DNA of 58,489 bases from a virus: the IMG/VR virus record IMGVR_UViG_3300032087_004351, positions 1 through 58,489 of that record, one strand, 5' to 3'. Under the pieces are notes generated by a model. The model searched no databases. It saw only the letters and a list, made by a program, of their open reading frames with translations, and was not told the origin of the DNA. The translations under genes and the position numbers were made by a program. Numbering within the stretch: position 1 is the first letter of the stretch; each line of letters starts with the position of its first letter. Shown piece by piece: positions 29,732 through 36,879 of the stretch.

Positions 29732-30502
29732 TTATACAATAAATTCCGCATAGTGTGTCTCTGTATTTTGTCCACCATCTAACCATGTTTTGATGTTTTC
29801 GATGGCTTCGTGAAACTTCATCTCCCCTTTGAATAGGGTTTCTTCTGAACACTTGACGTCTGCAGGGAAGAAAGGATATGCCTTCTCTTGCACAACCCAG
29901 TAGAAATCCTTGATGTCGAACACCTTGGTGTACACATACGCTTGGATGTCATAGCTGAAGCTATTGACGTCGTACCTAAACTTATCGATAGAGCGTGAGG
30001 ATTTAGAGTCGATGATGGAGTCATCCTGTAGGCAGTCGAGGAATCCCTTCAAGGGAATTCCGTCGACGTCCACATTGAACTCTACCTGAAACTTACCACC
30101 CTCAAATCGCTTATCATATAAGCCACATTCTTTGAGGCGCTTGATCATGTCATTGGCACGTCTCCACTCTTCGTTACTGACCAGCTCTTTGCTAGTCGTG
30201 TCCATAGAGTCGAGAGTTTCTGCCTTCCATTCACGATACTTCTTTGTATTGCGTGGTGACTTGCCTCCAATCTCTTGGATGATTTTCTCATCGTCGAGAG
30301 TGTAGTATGTCTCGTGCGCCTTCTCTGGCTCAAACAAAAGCATGTCGTACAGGGTGCCGAAGTACAGAGCTTCTGACTCCTTCTTCAGTTGTCCCCGCAT
30401 GTACATCTCCCAGAGCTTCATGTCTCCGAGAGCGTACTTGAGTGAGGAGTACGAGAGGTGGGGCTTGCCCACACTCTCTGTAAGTTTCTCCCGTAGACTC
30501 AT
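29732..30502 (-). CDS. PD-(D/E)XK exonuclease (RecE/YqaJ-like)
   Basis: 256 residues. The N-terminal LSYSSLKYAL and ALYFGTLYDMLLFEP segments, then GFLDCL (D156), IIDSKSS (D165, K167) and QAYVY (Q187, Y190) follow the order of the Cas4/RecE-type exonuclease fold. Such enzymes degrade one strand of linear DNA and hand it to an annealing protein. Here the start overlaps the end of the Rad52/Erf-like gene by four bases, forming a classic exonuclease/annealase pair. Confidence 0.8.
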   Translation of the reverse strand: MSLREKLTESVGKPHLSYSSLKYALGDMKLWEMYMRGQLKKESEALYFGTLYDMLLFEPEKAHETYYTLDDEKIIQEIGGKSPRNTKKYREWKAETLDSMDTTSKELVSNEEWRRANDMIKRLKECGLYDKRFEGGKFQVEFNVDVDGIPLKGFLDCLQDDSIIDSKSSRSIDKFRYDVNSFSYDIQAYVYTKVFDIKDFYWVVQEKAYPFFPADVKCSEETLFKGEMKFHEAIENIKTWLDGGQNTETHYAEFIV

Positions 30503-31053
30503 CGCACAAACTTCTTGAGTCCAGCTACTTGCTTCTCGGTAAGTTGGTCCCCGTACTTCTTGGTGACAGAATCAAATGCTTTGCGCTTGTCTGTCTGACC
30601 CTTGATGTAGGCGACCGCCTTGTCCATGATGTTTTCTACTGGCGCGTCGAGCGCCTTACTAAGCTTTTGAACATGAGGGTTCTGAGCGATGGCCTCTTGT
30701 TTGGCGATGGCGTCCTCGACTTCATTAGCTGACGCAATTGACGTGTCGATTCCGATTCCGAGCATTGCCAACGCTCTTCCGACAGCGGATGTTTCACAAT
30801 TTTCGACATAGGATGTTTTGTTGATGTTTGATGAACCCTTCTCTTCGTGGGCATGGCCCTGAGCTACGACCTGACCCGCAGGGGTAGTGATCGTACACAA
30901 GCAAAGACATTGGGTGTCGTCGATGACTGGGAATTCCGTCAGAATACCCCAGTCCTTATATCGCTCCTCTTGTCGGAAGAACTTAATACGCTCGTTTACT
31001 TCGACGTACTGCTTGCCACGGATGTTCGTGGTCTTGAACTTGTAATTAGACAT
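30499..31053 (-). CDS. Rad52/Erf-superfamily single-strand annealing protein
   Basis: 184 residues. Residues 15-115 carry the annealase signature: KDWGILTEFPVI, GQVVAQGHAHE, and especially YVENCETSAVGRALAMLGIG followed by SIASANEVEDAI. The C-terminal 70 residues are a helical tail. It would anneal complementary strands during recombination-dependent replication with the adjacent exonuclease. A - strand promoter-like box lies upstream. Confidence 0.78.
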   Translation of the reverse strand: MSNYKFKTTNIRGKQYVEVNERIKFFRQEERYKDWGILTEFPVIDDTQCLCLCTITTPAGQVVAQGHAHEEKGSSNINKTSYVENCETSAVGRALAMLGIGIDTSIASANEVEDAIAKQEAIAQNPHVQKLSKALDAPVENIMDKAVAYIKGQTDKRKAFDSVTKKYGDQLTEKQVAGLKKFVR

Positions 31054-31073
31054 TGAATTAAATTAGATTGAAA

Positions 31074-31081
31074 CAAAGATA
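31074..31081 (-). promoter_or_regulatory. Promoter -7 box (TATCTTTG, - strand)
   Basis: Read on the - strand, TATCTTTG fits TAnnTTTG and lies 20 bases before the annealase start at 31053, in one of the few true gaps of the early block (31054-31092). It would drive the recombination and replication genes separately from the small-gene cluster. Confidence 0.5.
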
Positions 31082-31092
31082 TCACACGCTAC

Positions 31093-31539
31093 TCACACTT
31101 CCAACTGAAGCGAAAGATTTTTCATCATGTTGTCACGCCTGCTTTGCAGGGCTTCGATGGTCCTTTCGATGGATTCGATTTCAGTTTGTACACAATTAAC
31201 TGACTCGGTGTGCATAATGCGTGGTAACAAACCATACTTGGATGCGAATCGCTCAACCACACGTAGTGCAATCGAATAGTTGAATCGGTATGCTGGAGAG
31301 TACTTCATATGTGTGTCGTGCTCTCGTAGGCAGTGAACGATTGTTGTGTGGTTTATCTTGCCCGTCATTTTGGCTAACTGCATATGGGTTGCATATGGTC
31401 TTGCCGCATTGACTAGTGCAACACGCAGCTCCACCTTGTCGCGAACCCTAGACTTGGGGTCGATGGTGTCGCCTACCTCATCCTCGTAGGATATACGCAT
31501 TCGTTCCAGCAGTTGGTCAATTTTAATTTTCATATTCAT
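31093..31539 (-). CDS. DnaA domain IV-like DNA-binding protein
   Basis: 148 residues. Residues about 45-95 (ARPYATHMQLAKMTG, INHTTIVHCLREHD) resemble the DnaA C-terminal helix-turn-helix, whose signature is a basic loop followed by H-T-T/S-V-hydrophobic-H. No AAA+ ATPase domain is present. The C-terminal 45 residues form a coiled coil. It may bind the phage origin or recruit host initiator. The start could also be the ATG two codons later (31533). Confidence 0.6.
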   Translation of the reverse strand: MNMKIKIDQLLERMRISYEDEVGDTIDPKSRVRDKVELRVALVNAARPYATHMQLAKMTGKINHTTIVHCLREHDTHMKYSPAYRFNYSIALRVVERFASKYGLLPRIMHTESVNCVQTEIESIERTIEALQSRRDNMMKNLSLQLEV

Positions 31540-31900
31540 ATAGTGCTTGTGCTTGTTCGCGAACCTCTAGGTAAGCTAGGAGTGAGCGCATGATGCTCAT
31601 CATTCCTTCTCTGAACCCTTCGATGCTCTCAAGCGTTTCGATTCTCATAGATTGCTCGACTCCGAGTTCGGCTAGCTCATCCTCCTGCGACAATAGATTG
31701 CCAAGGTCGCGGACTAGTTCTTTGGAGACCTCTTCGGTCACCTCTACGTAACTAGCCACGATAACTTCTGCGGGAAGGTCTAGCCATTGCTCGAAACCGA
31801 ATTCACCTATGTCTTGCATAATCATACCGAATGCAGATTGCTTTGCGCTATCTCCGTCAAGGTATTCGCGCATCCAGTCAATCACTTCGATCTTTGTCAT
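31523..31900 (-). CDS. Acidic helical protein, unknown
   Basis: 125 residues, strongly acidic and helical (many Glu, Leu), with a likely coiled coil at 55-120. It overlaps the DnaA-like gene by 17 bases and the preceding small gene by 23. Acidic helical proteins of this kind often mimic DNA or bind host proteins, but nothing in the sequence decides this. Confidence 0.6.
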   Translation of the reverse strand: MTKIEVIDWMREYLDGDSAKQSAFGMIMQDIGEFGFEQWLDLPAEVIVASYVEVTEEVSKELVRDLGNLLSQEDELAELGVEQSMRIETLESIEGFREGMMSIMRSLLAYLEVREQAQALYEYEN

Positions 31901-32006
31901 TGGCGTTGTTTAGTTTTTTAAGTTCACGTTCCATTAGCCTGCGTCTGGCTCTTGCATTTTTAGGTTGCTTCGCTATGTTGCGGAGGAACCTCTCGAATTT
32001 ATCCAT
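31878..32006 (-). CDS. 42-residue basic protein
   Basis: Starts at ATG 32006 (MDKFERFLRNIAKQP), because the longer in-frame extension overlaps another convincing small gene. Highly basic centre (ARARRRLMERELKKL), predicted helical. Overlaps the next gene by 23 bases. Function unknown. Confidence 0.5.
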   Translation of the reverse strand: MDKFERFLRNIAKQPKNARARRRLMERELKKLNNANDKDRSD

Positions 32007-32016
32007 ATAGTTGGTA

Positions 32017-32160
32017 TTAAGTGTATTCGTCTTTGATTCTAAGTTTTTGTTTTGCGTCGTAGTCCTGAAGAAGAAGCATGACGACTTGCTTGTTCCATTT
32101 TGTTGGCTCTCGCTCTGCTCTATCCATTGCGGCTTCAATCTTTTGCCACAACATGCTCAT
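32017..32160 (-). CDS. 47-residue helical protein
   Basis: Begins ATGAGCATG at 32160, 11 bases after the stop of the gene ending at 32172, and ends with TAA at 32017. The product (MSMLWQKIEAAMDRAE...) is amphipathic and helical. It fills an otherwise empty gap with the spacing of its neighbours. Function unknown. Confidence 0.5.
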   Translation of the reverse strand: MSMLWQKIEAAMDRAEREPTKWNKQVVMLLLQDYDAKQKLRIKDEYT

Positions 32161-32171
32161 GTATTCGTCAG

Positions 32172-32579
32172 TCACGGATAGAGGTTTTCGATAATCTCAC
32201 AAAGCTCTTCATTTGACATCTTGTTTTCACGAACAAGTCGAGAGCACTTGACAATGACGTTCATTGTTGTTACGACATTTTCTGTTGGGGGACTTTCTGT
32301 TTCGACTTCTTGTTCTCGGTTGAAATCAAGCGTCAACTCTCCACGTCTGACTCTCTTGTTGATTGCAGTTTGCACATTCTTGAAGGGCATTCCTATTGTG
32401 TTGATTGAGAATTCATTGAGGGTGTTTGCTTCGCCTTTGCTCAGTTGTTTGTAAGAAAGAAACAACTCACCTTCTCTTGTGCCTGACTTTACTTTTCCGA
32501 CAGATGTTTTGTTGAACTGCGACTGAAAGAAGTTTTCAATGTCGTTGACGGTTTCTTGTGTGTATTTAACGGGTGTCAT
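32172..32579 (-). CDS. Hypothetical early protein
   Basis: 135 residues. A basic N-terminal two-thirds with GTREGELFLSYKQLSKGEAN and NKRVRRGELTLDF suggests a small alpha/beta nucleic-acid-associated fold; the last 25 residues are an acidic helix (MSNEELCEIIENLY). Overlaps the upstream zinc-ribbon gene by 14 bases. No family recognised. Confidence 0.6.
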   Translation of the reverse strand: MTPVKYTQETVNDIENFFQSQFNKTSVGKVKSGTREGELFLSYKQLSKGEANTLNEFSINTIGMPFKNVQTAINKRVRRGELTLDFNREQEVETESPPTENVVTTMNVIVKCSRLVRENKMSNEELCEIIENLYP

Positions 32580-32748
32580 CTGATATTAATTGATTGATAA
32601 AATTTGTGATTGGGTCGTTGGGGTCGTGTTCGTAGCATGAGCAATACCTTGGTGGCTTTCTATTGTAATGACGTTGGTATAGTTTGTCGTCAGTTACACC
32701 GCCACACACTGGACATCTGCCGCGCTCGATGTATTCTTCAATCTTCAT
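32566..32748 (-). CDS. Small zinc-ribbon-like protein
   Basis: 60 residues from ATG 32748 (MKIEEYIERGRCPVCGG); in-frame ATGs at 32760 and 32784 are possible but overlap the upstream gene more. Cysteines in CPVC and CSC, 23 residues apart, could bind zinc. Overlaps the upstream coiled-coil gene by 11 bases and the downstream gene by 14. Confidence 0.55.
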   Translation of the reverse strand: MKIEEYIERGRCPVCGGVTDDKLYQRHYNRKPPRYCSCYEHDPNDPITNFINQLISDDTR

Positions 32749-33400
32749 TCTGCTGGTCATCAATCCCGTGGATGCGGCACTCAAAATTCAAGTTCTCCAT
32801 TAACCCCTTGAGGTTGTTGGTAACCGATTCTGCCTCGTAGCTACCCACCTTGTCCCGAATCCAGTCGAGGTCGAGGTGTTCAGAGAGGTCGACGTACTGC
32901 GTGTACTCCACCTCGAAGTTACCCATGCACTCCCTGTCGCTGATTTCAATGTCAGAGGCATTTTCAAGTTCATAGCAAGCGTCCTCAACACCCTGCTTGA
33001 TACCCTCACGGAAGATGGCGATGGCTACGTCACGAGGGATGACTGGCATCGTGGGCGTCAACACTTGGCCCTTCAGTTGGTCTTCAAGGGACTTTGTTTG
33101 TTCGAGTTCTGCCTTGAGATTGTCTACTTCTTTCTTCCACGCTTCTGCTTGGGATGTCTTGACGGTGAGGTCGCGCTCCAGCCGTACGATGTCGTCGTAC
33201 TGACCCTGCACCTTGGATTCGAGCTCTTGTACCTGCTTGGTCAGTGACTCTTCACGTCCTGTGCGCTCTTCGTATTCTTTCTTTGCCATTTCTTGCCTGA
33301 ATTGCATTGATTCGATTGTTGATTGTGCCGCAGAGATAGCGTTCTCTGCGTAGCGGATAGCCGCTTCGAGTTCGTTCTTGGATTCTTGAAATGAGTTCAT
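32738..33400 (-). CDS. Coiled-coil early protein
   Basis: 220 residues. Residues 1-115 are a long Glu/Lys/Gln-rich coiled coil; 120-220 form a separate acidic domain (PVIPRDVAIAIFREGIKQG, YVDLSEHLDLDW). No catalytic motif is seen. Its start overlaps the upstream 62-residue gene by four bases. Probably a structural or host-interaction protein. Confidence 0.65.
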   Translation of the reverse strand: MNSFQESKNELEAAIRYAENAISAAQSTIESMQFRQEMAKKEYEERTGREESLTKQVQELESKVQGQYDDIVRLERDLTVKTSQAEAWKKEVDNLKAELEQTKSLEDQLKGQVLTPTMPVIPRDVAIAIFREGIKQGVEDACYELENASDIEISDRECMGNFEVEYTQYVDLSEHLDLDWIRDKVGSYEAESVTNNLKGLMENLNFECRIHGIDDQQNED

Positions 33401-33585
33401 TGTAATGTTGCTTGGAAGATTGAATTGACGCAGTCAATGACTACGCTTTTGAGTTGTGGTGAAGTTTGTAAATGTTTCTTGAGTTGTCGTGTAGTTTCGG
33501 GTGCTACACGTTCGATGTGCTCTACTCGGATGCGGTAGTCCCCGTCGTATGGGTTAGCACTGAGAAGGTCGTTTACTCGTATCAT
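33397..33585 (-). CDS. 62-residue hypothetical protein
   Basis: A small alpha/beta protein (MIRVNDLLSANPYDGDYRI...) whose stop overlaps the next start by four bases. In its position behind a 51-residue gene it belongs to a chain of coupled small early genes. No motif recognised. Confidence 0.6.
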   Translation of the reverse strand: MIRVNDLLSANPYDGDYRIRVEHIERVAPETTRQLKKHLQTSPQLKSVVIDCVNSIFQATLQ

Positions 33586-33587
33586 GT

Positions 33588-33743
33588 TTAAAAGTTCTTA
33601 TGGAGGTACCCCGACAACATCAGTTGTTGTTTCACGTCTGAGGTTGGCGTCTTGAGGATTTTGCGTACACCCTCGTCTTCTGAGGCGAGCACGGGATCGA
33701 TATTGTATTGTTCGCAAAGGAACATGAAGTCATTGATTTTCAT
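33588..33743 (-). CDS. 51-residue hypothetical protein
   Basis: Translation from ATG 33743 gives MKINDFMFLCEQYNID and 51 residues to TAA at 33588. It overlaps the upstream 215-residue gene by four bases and ends two bases before the next start, the normal spacing in this operon. Function unknown. Confidence 0.6.
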   Translation of the reverse strand: MKINDFMFLCEQYNIDPVLASEDEGVRKILKTPTSDVKQQLMLSGYLHKNF

Positions 33744-34387
33744 GATTCAAAGGTTACATTTTTGTCTAACCAATCTTTAAGGTCGTCGGCTACGTGGAAC
33801 GGGTTGTCGTAGCTATCAGACCCCTTGGGCTTGGGGATACGGAAAGCGTGCATCACGTAGTCGTCAACGTCGATGAAGGCGTGCTGGCGGTAGTACACAT
33901 CCGAGATGAAGTCCGTGAGCTGCTCAAGGTTGTTGATGGCATCTGTCGTGGTGTCCATGACATCACTTGATACACGAGCCACAAGTGACATACACAGAGG
34001 GGTGTAGTCCCATGCTTGGGTGGCTTCGAGTTGATTCCACGTCAACCAACATGACTCGGTAGACTCACCTCGGTTGGACATATCAAGCTCGATGACTTGG
34101 AATACCTCGACACTAACGTCGTCGCCATACTCTGCCACGTATTCGTCGTGGGTCATGTCTGACGGGACGCAAGCCTTGTAGTTGTCGTAGTCACGAGTCA
34201 TCGTGACGTACACCGCATCTTCGGTTGCGTGGTCGATGAGTACGCACATATCATCCTTGCGGTAGTCGTCAAGGATTTGAGCGATGTGTCTGTCTGCGAA
34301 ACCCCGCTTGGGGAAGAACTCGCAGGTGGTGTCGGAGTACCCTTCAAAGAGTCCTGCGACGGCGTGGATTACTGCATATTGTTTCAT
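33740..34387 (-). CDS. Hypothetical early protein
   Basis: 215 residues, acidic and rich in Asp, Tyr and Thr, mixed alpha/beta, with VIHAVAGLFEGY at the N-terminus. No motif recognised. It has the early leader motif (34398-34409) directly upstream and is preceded by the tRNA-like/hairpin segment. Confidence 0.65.
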   Translation of the reverse strand: MKQYAVIHAVAGLFEGYSDTTCEFFPKRGFADRHIAQILDDYRKDDMCVLIDHATEDAVYVTMTRDYDNYKACVPSDMTHDEYVAEYGDDVSVEVFQVIELDMSNRGESTESCWLTWNQLEATQAWDYTPLCMSLVARVSSDVMDTTTDAINNLEQLTDFISDVYYRQHAFIDVDDYVMHAFRIPKPKGSDSYDNPFHVADDLKDWLDKNVTFES

Positions 34388-34419
34388 GGTGTATTGAATT
34401 GAAGTTTGTAAAAATTAGA

Positions 34420-34479
34420 AGGGAGGTTGGGATTCGAACACAACTGCCATCCGTAGATGTACGCACCGACTGCGCTCCC
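34420..34479 (-). other. Degenerate tRNA-like sequence
   Basis: On the - strand the segment begins GGGAGCG and ends in CCTCCC, which pair as an acceptor stem over five bases. A T-arm-like TTGTG-TTCGAAT-CCCAA with one mismatch precedes the 3' end. It is only about 60 bases long and lacks a normal D arm and a seven-base anticodon loop, so it is a decayed or shortened tRNA or a tRNA mimic. It lies between two small genes, 32 bases before the start of the 215-residue gene. Confidence 0.5.
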
Positions 34480-34490
34480 TTGATTGAGGT

Positions 34491-34522
34491 GGGGGTGTAG
34501 TGACGTTTCACCAAGCACCCCC
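34491..34522. other. Long hairpin beside the tRNA-like sequence
   Basis: GGGGGTG (34491-34497) pairs with CACCCCC (34516-34522), and inside it GTGA (34500-34503) pairs with TCAC (34508-34511). No T-run follows on either strand, so it is not a typical terminator. It lies just past the stop of the 47-residue gene on the - strand. Confidence 0.65.
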
Positions 34523-34534
34523 GATGGTCAAACT

Positions 34535-34678
34535 TCAATCAACCAAATCCTCTTGTTCGTCTTGCCACTTGTCGTAGGCATCATCGACTGCGTTGTTCAA
34601 CGCCTCCGCCTCTGCTCGATCGATTGGTTGGCCGAACATCTCAAATATTTTCATCACTTCTTTTACAGGGTCTTTCAT
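34535..34678 (-). CDS. 47-residue acidic protein
   Basis: ATG 34678 to TGA 34535 gives MKDPVKEVMKIFEMFG... , an acidic helical peptide with many Asp and Glu. It overlaps the end of the upstream gene by four bases (ATGA). Function unknown. Confidence 0.55.
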   Translation of the reverse strand: MKDPVKEVMKIFEMFGQPIDRAEAEALNNAVDDAYDKWQDEQEDLVD

Positions 34679-34872
34679 GCTAATTGTTTATGTGATTCCC
34701 AATAGTTAATTTCTTCGTCGTGGATGCGGAAGCTGCACGACTCTCCCATCGTGTCGTTCCACACCCTGTCTATCCACACTCCGTAGTCGTCTGGCGCTCC
34801 CATCACAACGGATGCGCTGAATCCAGATTCTTCAAGTGCTTCGACTGCGCGTTCGCACTGCTCTTGTGTCAT
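34675..34872 (-). CDS. 65-residue hypothetical protein
   Basis: Starts at ATG 34872 (MTQEQCERAVEALEESG), which overlaps the TGA of the 40-residue gene. A helix is followed by beta-like segments (SASVVMGAP, YGVWIDRVW). No motif. The longer in-frame extension is rejected because it covers the upstream gene. Confidence 0.6.
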   Translation of the reverse strand: MTQEQCERAVEALEESGFSASVVMGAPDDYGVWIDRVWNDTMGESCSFRIHDEEINYWESHKQLA

Positions 34873-34991
34873 TGTTCTTTCGGTTTGGTGTTGGTTAACT
34901 GCTCCGCAAGGGACTTGTTGTGCTTGATTAGTTCTGACTCTTCCATCTTGGAGAGTTCGACGATGTTGTTGAAGATGTCTTTGATGTTCAT
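34869..34991 (-). CDS. 40-residue hypothetical protein
   Basis: ATG 34991 overlaps the TGA of the upstream 104-residue gene and its own TGA overlaps the next ATG, both by four bases. Product MNIKDIFNNIVELSK... is helical and charged. The double coupling is the main support. Confidence 0.55.
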   Translation of the reverse strand: MNIKDIFNNIVELSKMEESELIKHNKSLAEQLTNTKPKEQ

Positions 34992-35302
34992 AGGTCAATG
35001 ATTACGCCCTTCTCTTCGAGGGCTTCGATTATATATTCAGGGAGTTCGAAGCATCCATCGTACCCCGTAAGGCGCACATCTCCGTTGTCATCCCAATAAA
35101 CTTCGAGGATGCCGCCTGCATAGAAGCGGTCACCTGACGTGTCAAGGTCGTATGTTTCGTACCATCCGCCATACTGATGGTCAGGGTCAATCCCAATAGA
35201 GGTGTCCATCTCCACGTTCAACTCTGCGTCAAGGTCTACGTCGTAGGCTGTCCGCATTGACACGAAGGGGAGTGTGCTTTTGAAGGAGTGTGTAAATTTC
35301 AT
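34988..35302 (-). CDS. 104-residue acidic protein
   Basis: Acidic, beta-rich protein with repeated Asp-Tyr-Gly loops (GGWYETYDLD, GGILEVYWDDNGDVRL) and a C-terminal helix. Overlaps both neighbours by four bases. No family recognised; strong negative charge is the only clue. Confidence 0.6.
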   Translation of the reverse strand: MKFTHSFKSTLPFVSMRTAYDVDLDAELNVEMDTSIGIDPDHQYGGWYETYDLDTSGDRFYAGGILEVYWDDNGDVRLTGYDGCFELPEYIIEALEEKGVIIDL

Positions 35303-35529
35303 TGCTCTGAATTTTCGGCATCGTTAGCCCATTCAACAAGGGTGTCAATCACCGCATCCTTTGCGTCGTCGCTCATGAATGTGGAGTTGGAGACGAGAGA
35401 GGCCATGCCCTTCACGTCCTCGGGCACAAGCCGAGCGCACCGATTCAGGTCGTCGAGATGCTTTCCGAAGTGGAGGTCATTGAGTGCGAGCACTGCCGCA
35501 CCGACGGGGCGTTTGAAAAAGTTATCCAT
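35299..35529 (-). CDS. 76-residue hypothetical protein
   Basis: Starts at ATG 35529 (MDNFFKRPVGAAVL); the longer frame overlaps the upstream gene. Helical with an acidic C-terminus. Overlaps the upstream gene by eight bases. Unknown function. Confidence 0.6.
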   Translation of the reverse strand: MDNFFKRPVGAAVLALNDLHFGKHLDDLNRCARLVPEDVKGMASLVSNSTFMSDDAKDAVIDTLVEWANDAENSEQ

Positions 35530-35785
35530 TGTACTTGTCGTTGATTCGTTGTTGTGTTTCTTCGCAGCAGGCAATCCATGCCTCCATGTTTACGAAGGAG
35601 ATTTTGCCTTCCTCGCGGTCCTTTGCTGCCTGTTCGAGGATGACCTCTTTGTTTTCGAGGTAGTTGTCAAGGCCCTTTTGCAGGCAGTCGAGCACCACCA
35701 TCTGCACGAGTGCCCCGTGCTTGTTGTACCCAGTCATGAGGTGTTCCATGAACTCCCCGTTCGTCATTTGTTTGATGTTGTCCAT
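35522..35785 (-). CDS. 87-residue helical protein
   Basis: Starts at ATG 35785 (MDNIKQMTNGEFMEHL), because the upstream extension is the shadow of a hairpin. Mostly helical, acidic, with the pair CC late in the protein. Preceded by two tandem copies of the early leader motif (35790-35809) and a large hairpin. Confidence 0.65.
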   Translation of the reverse strand: MDNIKQMTNGEFMEHLMTGYNKHGALVQMVVLDCLQKGLDNYLENKEVILEQAAKDREEGKISFVNMEAWIACCEETQQRINDKYNG

Positions 35786-35789
35786 CGGT

Positions 35790-35809
35790 TTTGAAGTTTG
35801 AAGTTTGAC
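35790..35809 (-). promoter_or_regulatory. Early leader motif, tandem double copy
   Basis: On the - strand CAAACTTCAA occurs twice in tandem just before the ATG at 35785. Single copies occur at the same place before the genes starting at 34387, 36183, 36739, 37025 and 37876. Related, weaker versions (ATTCATTTACA) precede 37353 and 37229. Confidence 0.6.
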
Positions 35810-35818
35810 ATTTGAGAG

Positions 35819-35872
35819 GTGTTGTATATATACTCTCTTCACTACGTTCAGAGAGAGTATATATACTAACAC
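35819..35872. repeat. Long hairpin, copy A (loop TCACTACGTTCAG)
   Basis: A perfect 15-bp stem (35824-35838 with 35852-35866) around a 13-base loop is extended by GTGTT/AACAC with one bulged base. Copy B at 37072-37125 has the identical loop and inner stem but compensating base-pair changes further out. It lies in the leader of the gene starting at 35785. Confidence 0.85.
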
Positions 35873-35878
35873 TCTCTA

Positions 35879-36067
35879 TTATTTGAAGTCACGAGTGGAG
35901 ATGCCGAGTTCGGTAAGGTCAAGGTAAATGTCCTCGTCGAAGGCGTCGCACACCAATGCGACAGCCTCGACGTCATCGGTGTAGTAGTAGTACTCGTATG
36001 CCTCCGCAAGTTCCTCGTGAGATAGGTCACGGAAGGGGTTGAACATATTGCTGAACTGAAACGTCAT
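35879..36067 (-). CDS. 62-residue acidic protein
   Basis: Acidic, rich in Tyr and Asp (EAYEYYYYTDD), with a helical N-terminus. Its start overlaps the TGA of a small membrane-peptide gene by four bases and its end borders hairpin copy A. No known family. Confidence 0.6.
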   Translation of the reverse strand: MTFQFSNMFNPFRDLSHEELAEAYEYYYYTDDVEAVALVCDAFDEDIYLDLTELGISTRDFK

Positions 36068-36183
36068 GACTTGTTGTTTTTCAGGTTAATAGATTCGATG
36101 GCGTAACGGGAGAGCATGAACGCTCCTGTGATAAAGATACCGCATACAAGTGCGAGGTCAATGTAAATTACTGCTTGAAGCAT
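36064..36183 (-). CDS. 39-residue single-pass membrane peptide
   Basis: ATG 36183 to TGA 36064. Residues 4-25 (AVIYIDLALVCGIFITGAF) form one hydrophobic helix, followed by a basic tail. A leader motif copy (36186-36197) lies directly upstream, and the stop overlaps the next start. One of four tiny membrane peptides at the front of the early operon; possibly a host-membrane effector. Confidence 0.55.
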   Translation of the reverse strand: MLQAVIYIDLALVCGIFITGAFMLSRYAIESINLKNNKS

Positions 36184-36206
36184 AGATTGAAGTTTGATGG
36201 TTTAAC

Positions 36207-36377
36207 TTATTGATTATCAACAACCTTGAAGCTGGTTGTCTTCACGGTCTGACTTGTGCCCAGCCACTTGTTTCGAGCTAGGTCTTTAGCCAACGCAAGG
36301 TGTTCAGCGTAGATGAAGTGCTCGGTCCAATCGTCGCGGTCACGGCCTCTGTAGGTAATGTATCTGTATTTGTTCAT
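36207..36377 (-). CDS. 56-residue basic protein
   Basis: Starts at ATG 36377 (MNKYRYITYRGRDRDDW), overlapping the upstream stop by four bases. Beta-strand N-terminus with Arg/Tyr alternation, then a helix (HFIYAEHLALAKDLARNKW). Resembles small modulators with a PepSY- or WGR-like outline, but no family can be named. Confidence 0.6.
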   Translation of the reverse strand: MNKYRYITYRGRDRDDWTEHFIYAEHLALAKDLARNKWLGTSQTVKTTSFKVVDNQ

Positions 36378-36739
36378 TTGAGTCTGATTTCTTCGTTGTT
36401 CCAAAGGTCGTAGATGGCAATCTCGTCGCGGTCCTTGCCCAAGGCGATCGCCTCTGCGCGGTCCTGCACGATGTCAGAGAGTTCGAGGTATGCAAATCCG
36501 TCGTTGTCAACCCATCCTCCGACGAGGAGCCGAGAAGCCTTGCCTCGTGCCTGCTCACGAAGATGAGCCATGATGTCGTAGGCAAAATCGTTCCAAGACA
36601 ACCTATCTGCCTTGACCGTGTAGCACTTGGACGCTCCGCCCACTGCGAAGCCACCACCTTCGTATGTGCTCAGGTCGTGCTTGACGCTGAACCCGTCCCA
36701 TGCTTGAATCTTGAAGTATAGCTCTTGAAGTTTGTTCAT
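36374..36739 (-). CDS. 121-residue hypothetical protein
   Basis: Starts at ATG 36739 (MNKLQELYFKIQAWDGF). Mixed alpha/beta with a Gly-rich turn (YEGGGFAVGGASKCYTV) and a C-terminal acidic segment. The leader motif lies at 36749-36761, and a hairpin at 36764-36785. Overlaps the next gene by four bases. Confidence 0.6.
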   Translation of the reverse strand: MNKLQELYFKIQAWDGFSVKHDLSTYEGGGFAVGGASKCYTVKADRLSWNDFAYDIMAHLREQARGKASRLLVGGWVDNDGFAYLELSDIVQDRAEAIALGKDRDEIAIYDLWNNEEIRLK

Positions 36740-36763
36740 CGTAAATGAATTGAAGTTTGACAT

Positions 36764-36785
36764 AGACACCACCTTCGTGGTGTTT
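36764..36785. other. Hairpin upstream of an early leader motif
   Basis: ACACCAC (36766-36772) pairs with GTGGTGT (36777-36783) around a four-base loop, extendable by two pairs. On the - strand it is followed at once by the leader motif of the gene starting at 36739. No T-run follows. Confidence 0.6.
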
Positions 36786-36792
36786 CGCGCAC

Positions 36793-36879
36793 TCAGCGCT
36801 CATCAGTATGCCTGCTCTCGAAGTAGTGGAGGACTACGCAAAGGATAGCCGCCCCGTAAATGACATACAAGTATGTCAT
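36793..36879 (-). CDS. 28-residue membrane peptide
   Basis: ATG 36879 overlaps the TGA of the upstream gene by four bases and the frame ends with TGA at 36793. MTYLYVIYGAAILCVVLHYF is one hydrophobic helix, followed by a short charged tail. The coupling supports it despite the length. Confidence 0.45.
   Translation of the reverse strand: MTYLYVIYGAAILCVVLHYFESRHTDER

Larger units (their letters stand above)
34398..34539. repeat. 142-bp segment bounded by an 11-bp perfect inverted repeat
   Basis: ATTGAAGTTTG at 34398-34408 and its exact reverse complement CAAACTTCAAT at 34529-34539 flank a tRNA-like remnant and a long hairpin. The left arm is also a copy of the early leader motif; the right arm overlaps the end of the 47-residue gene. 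Confidence 0.6.
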
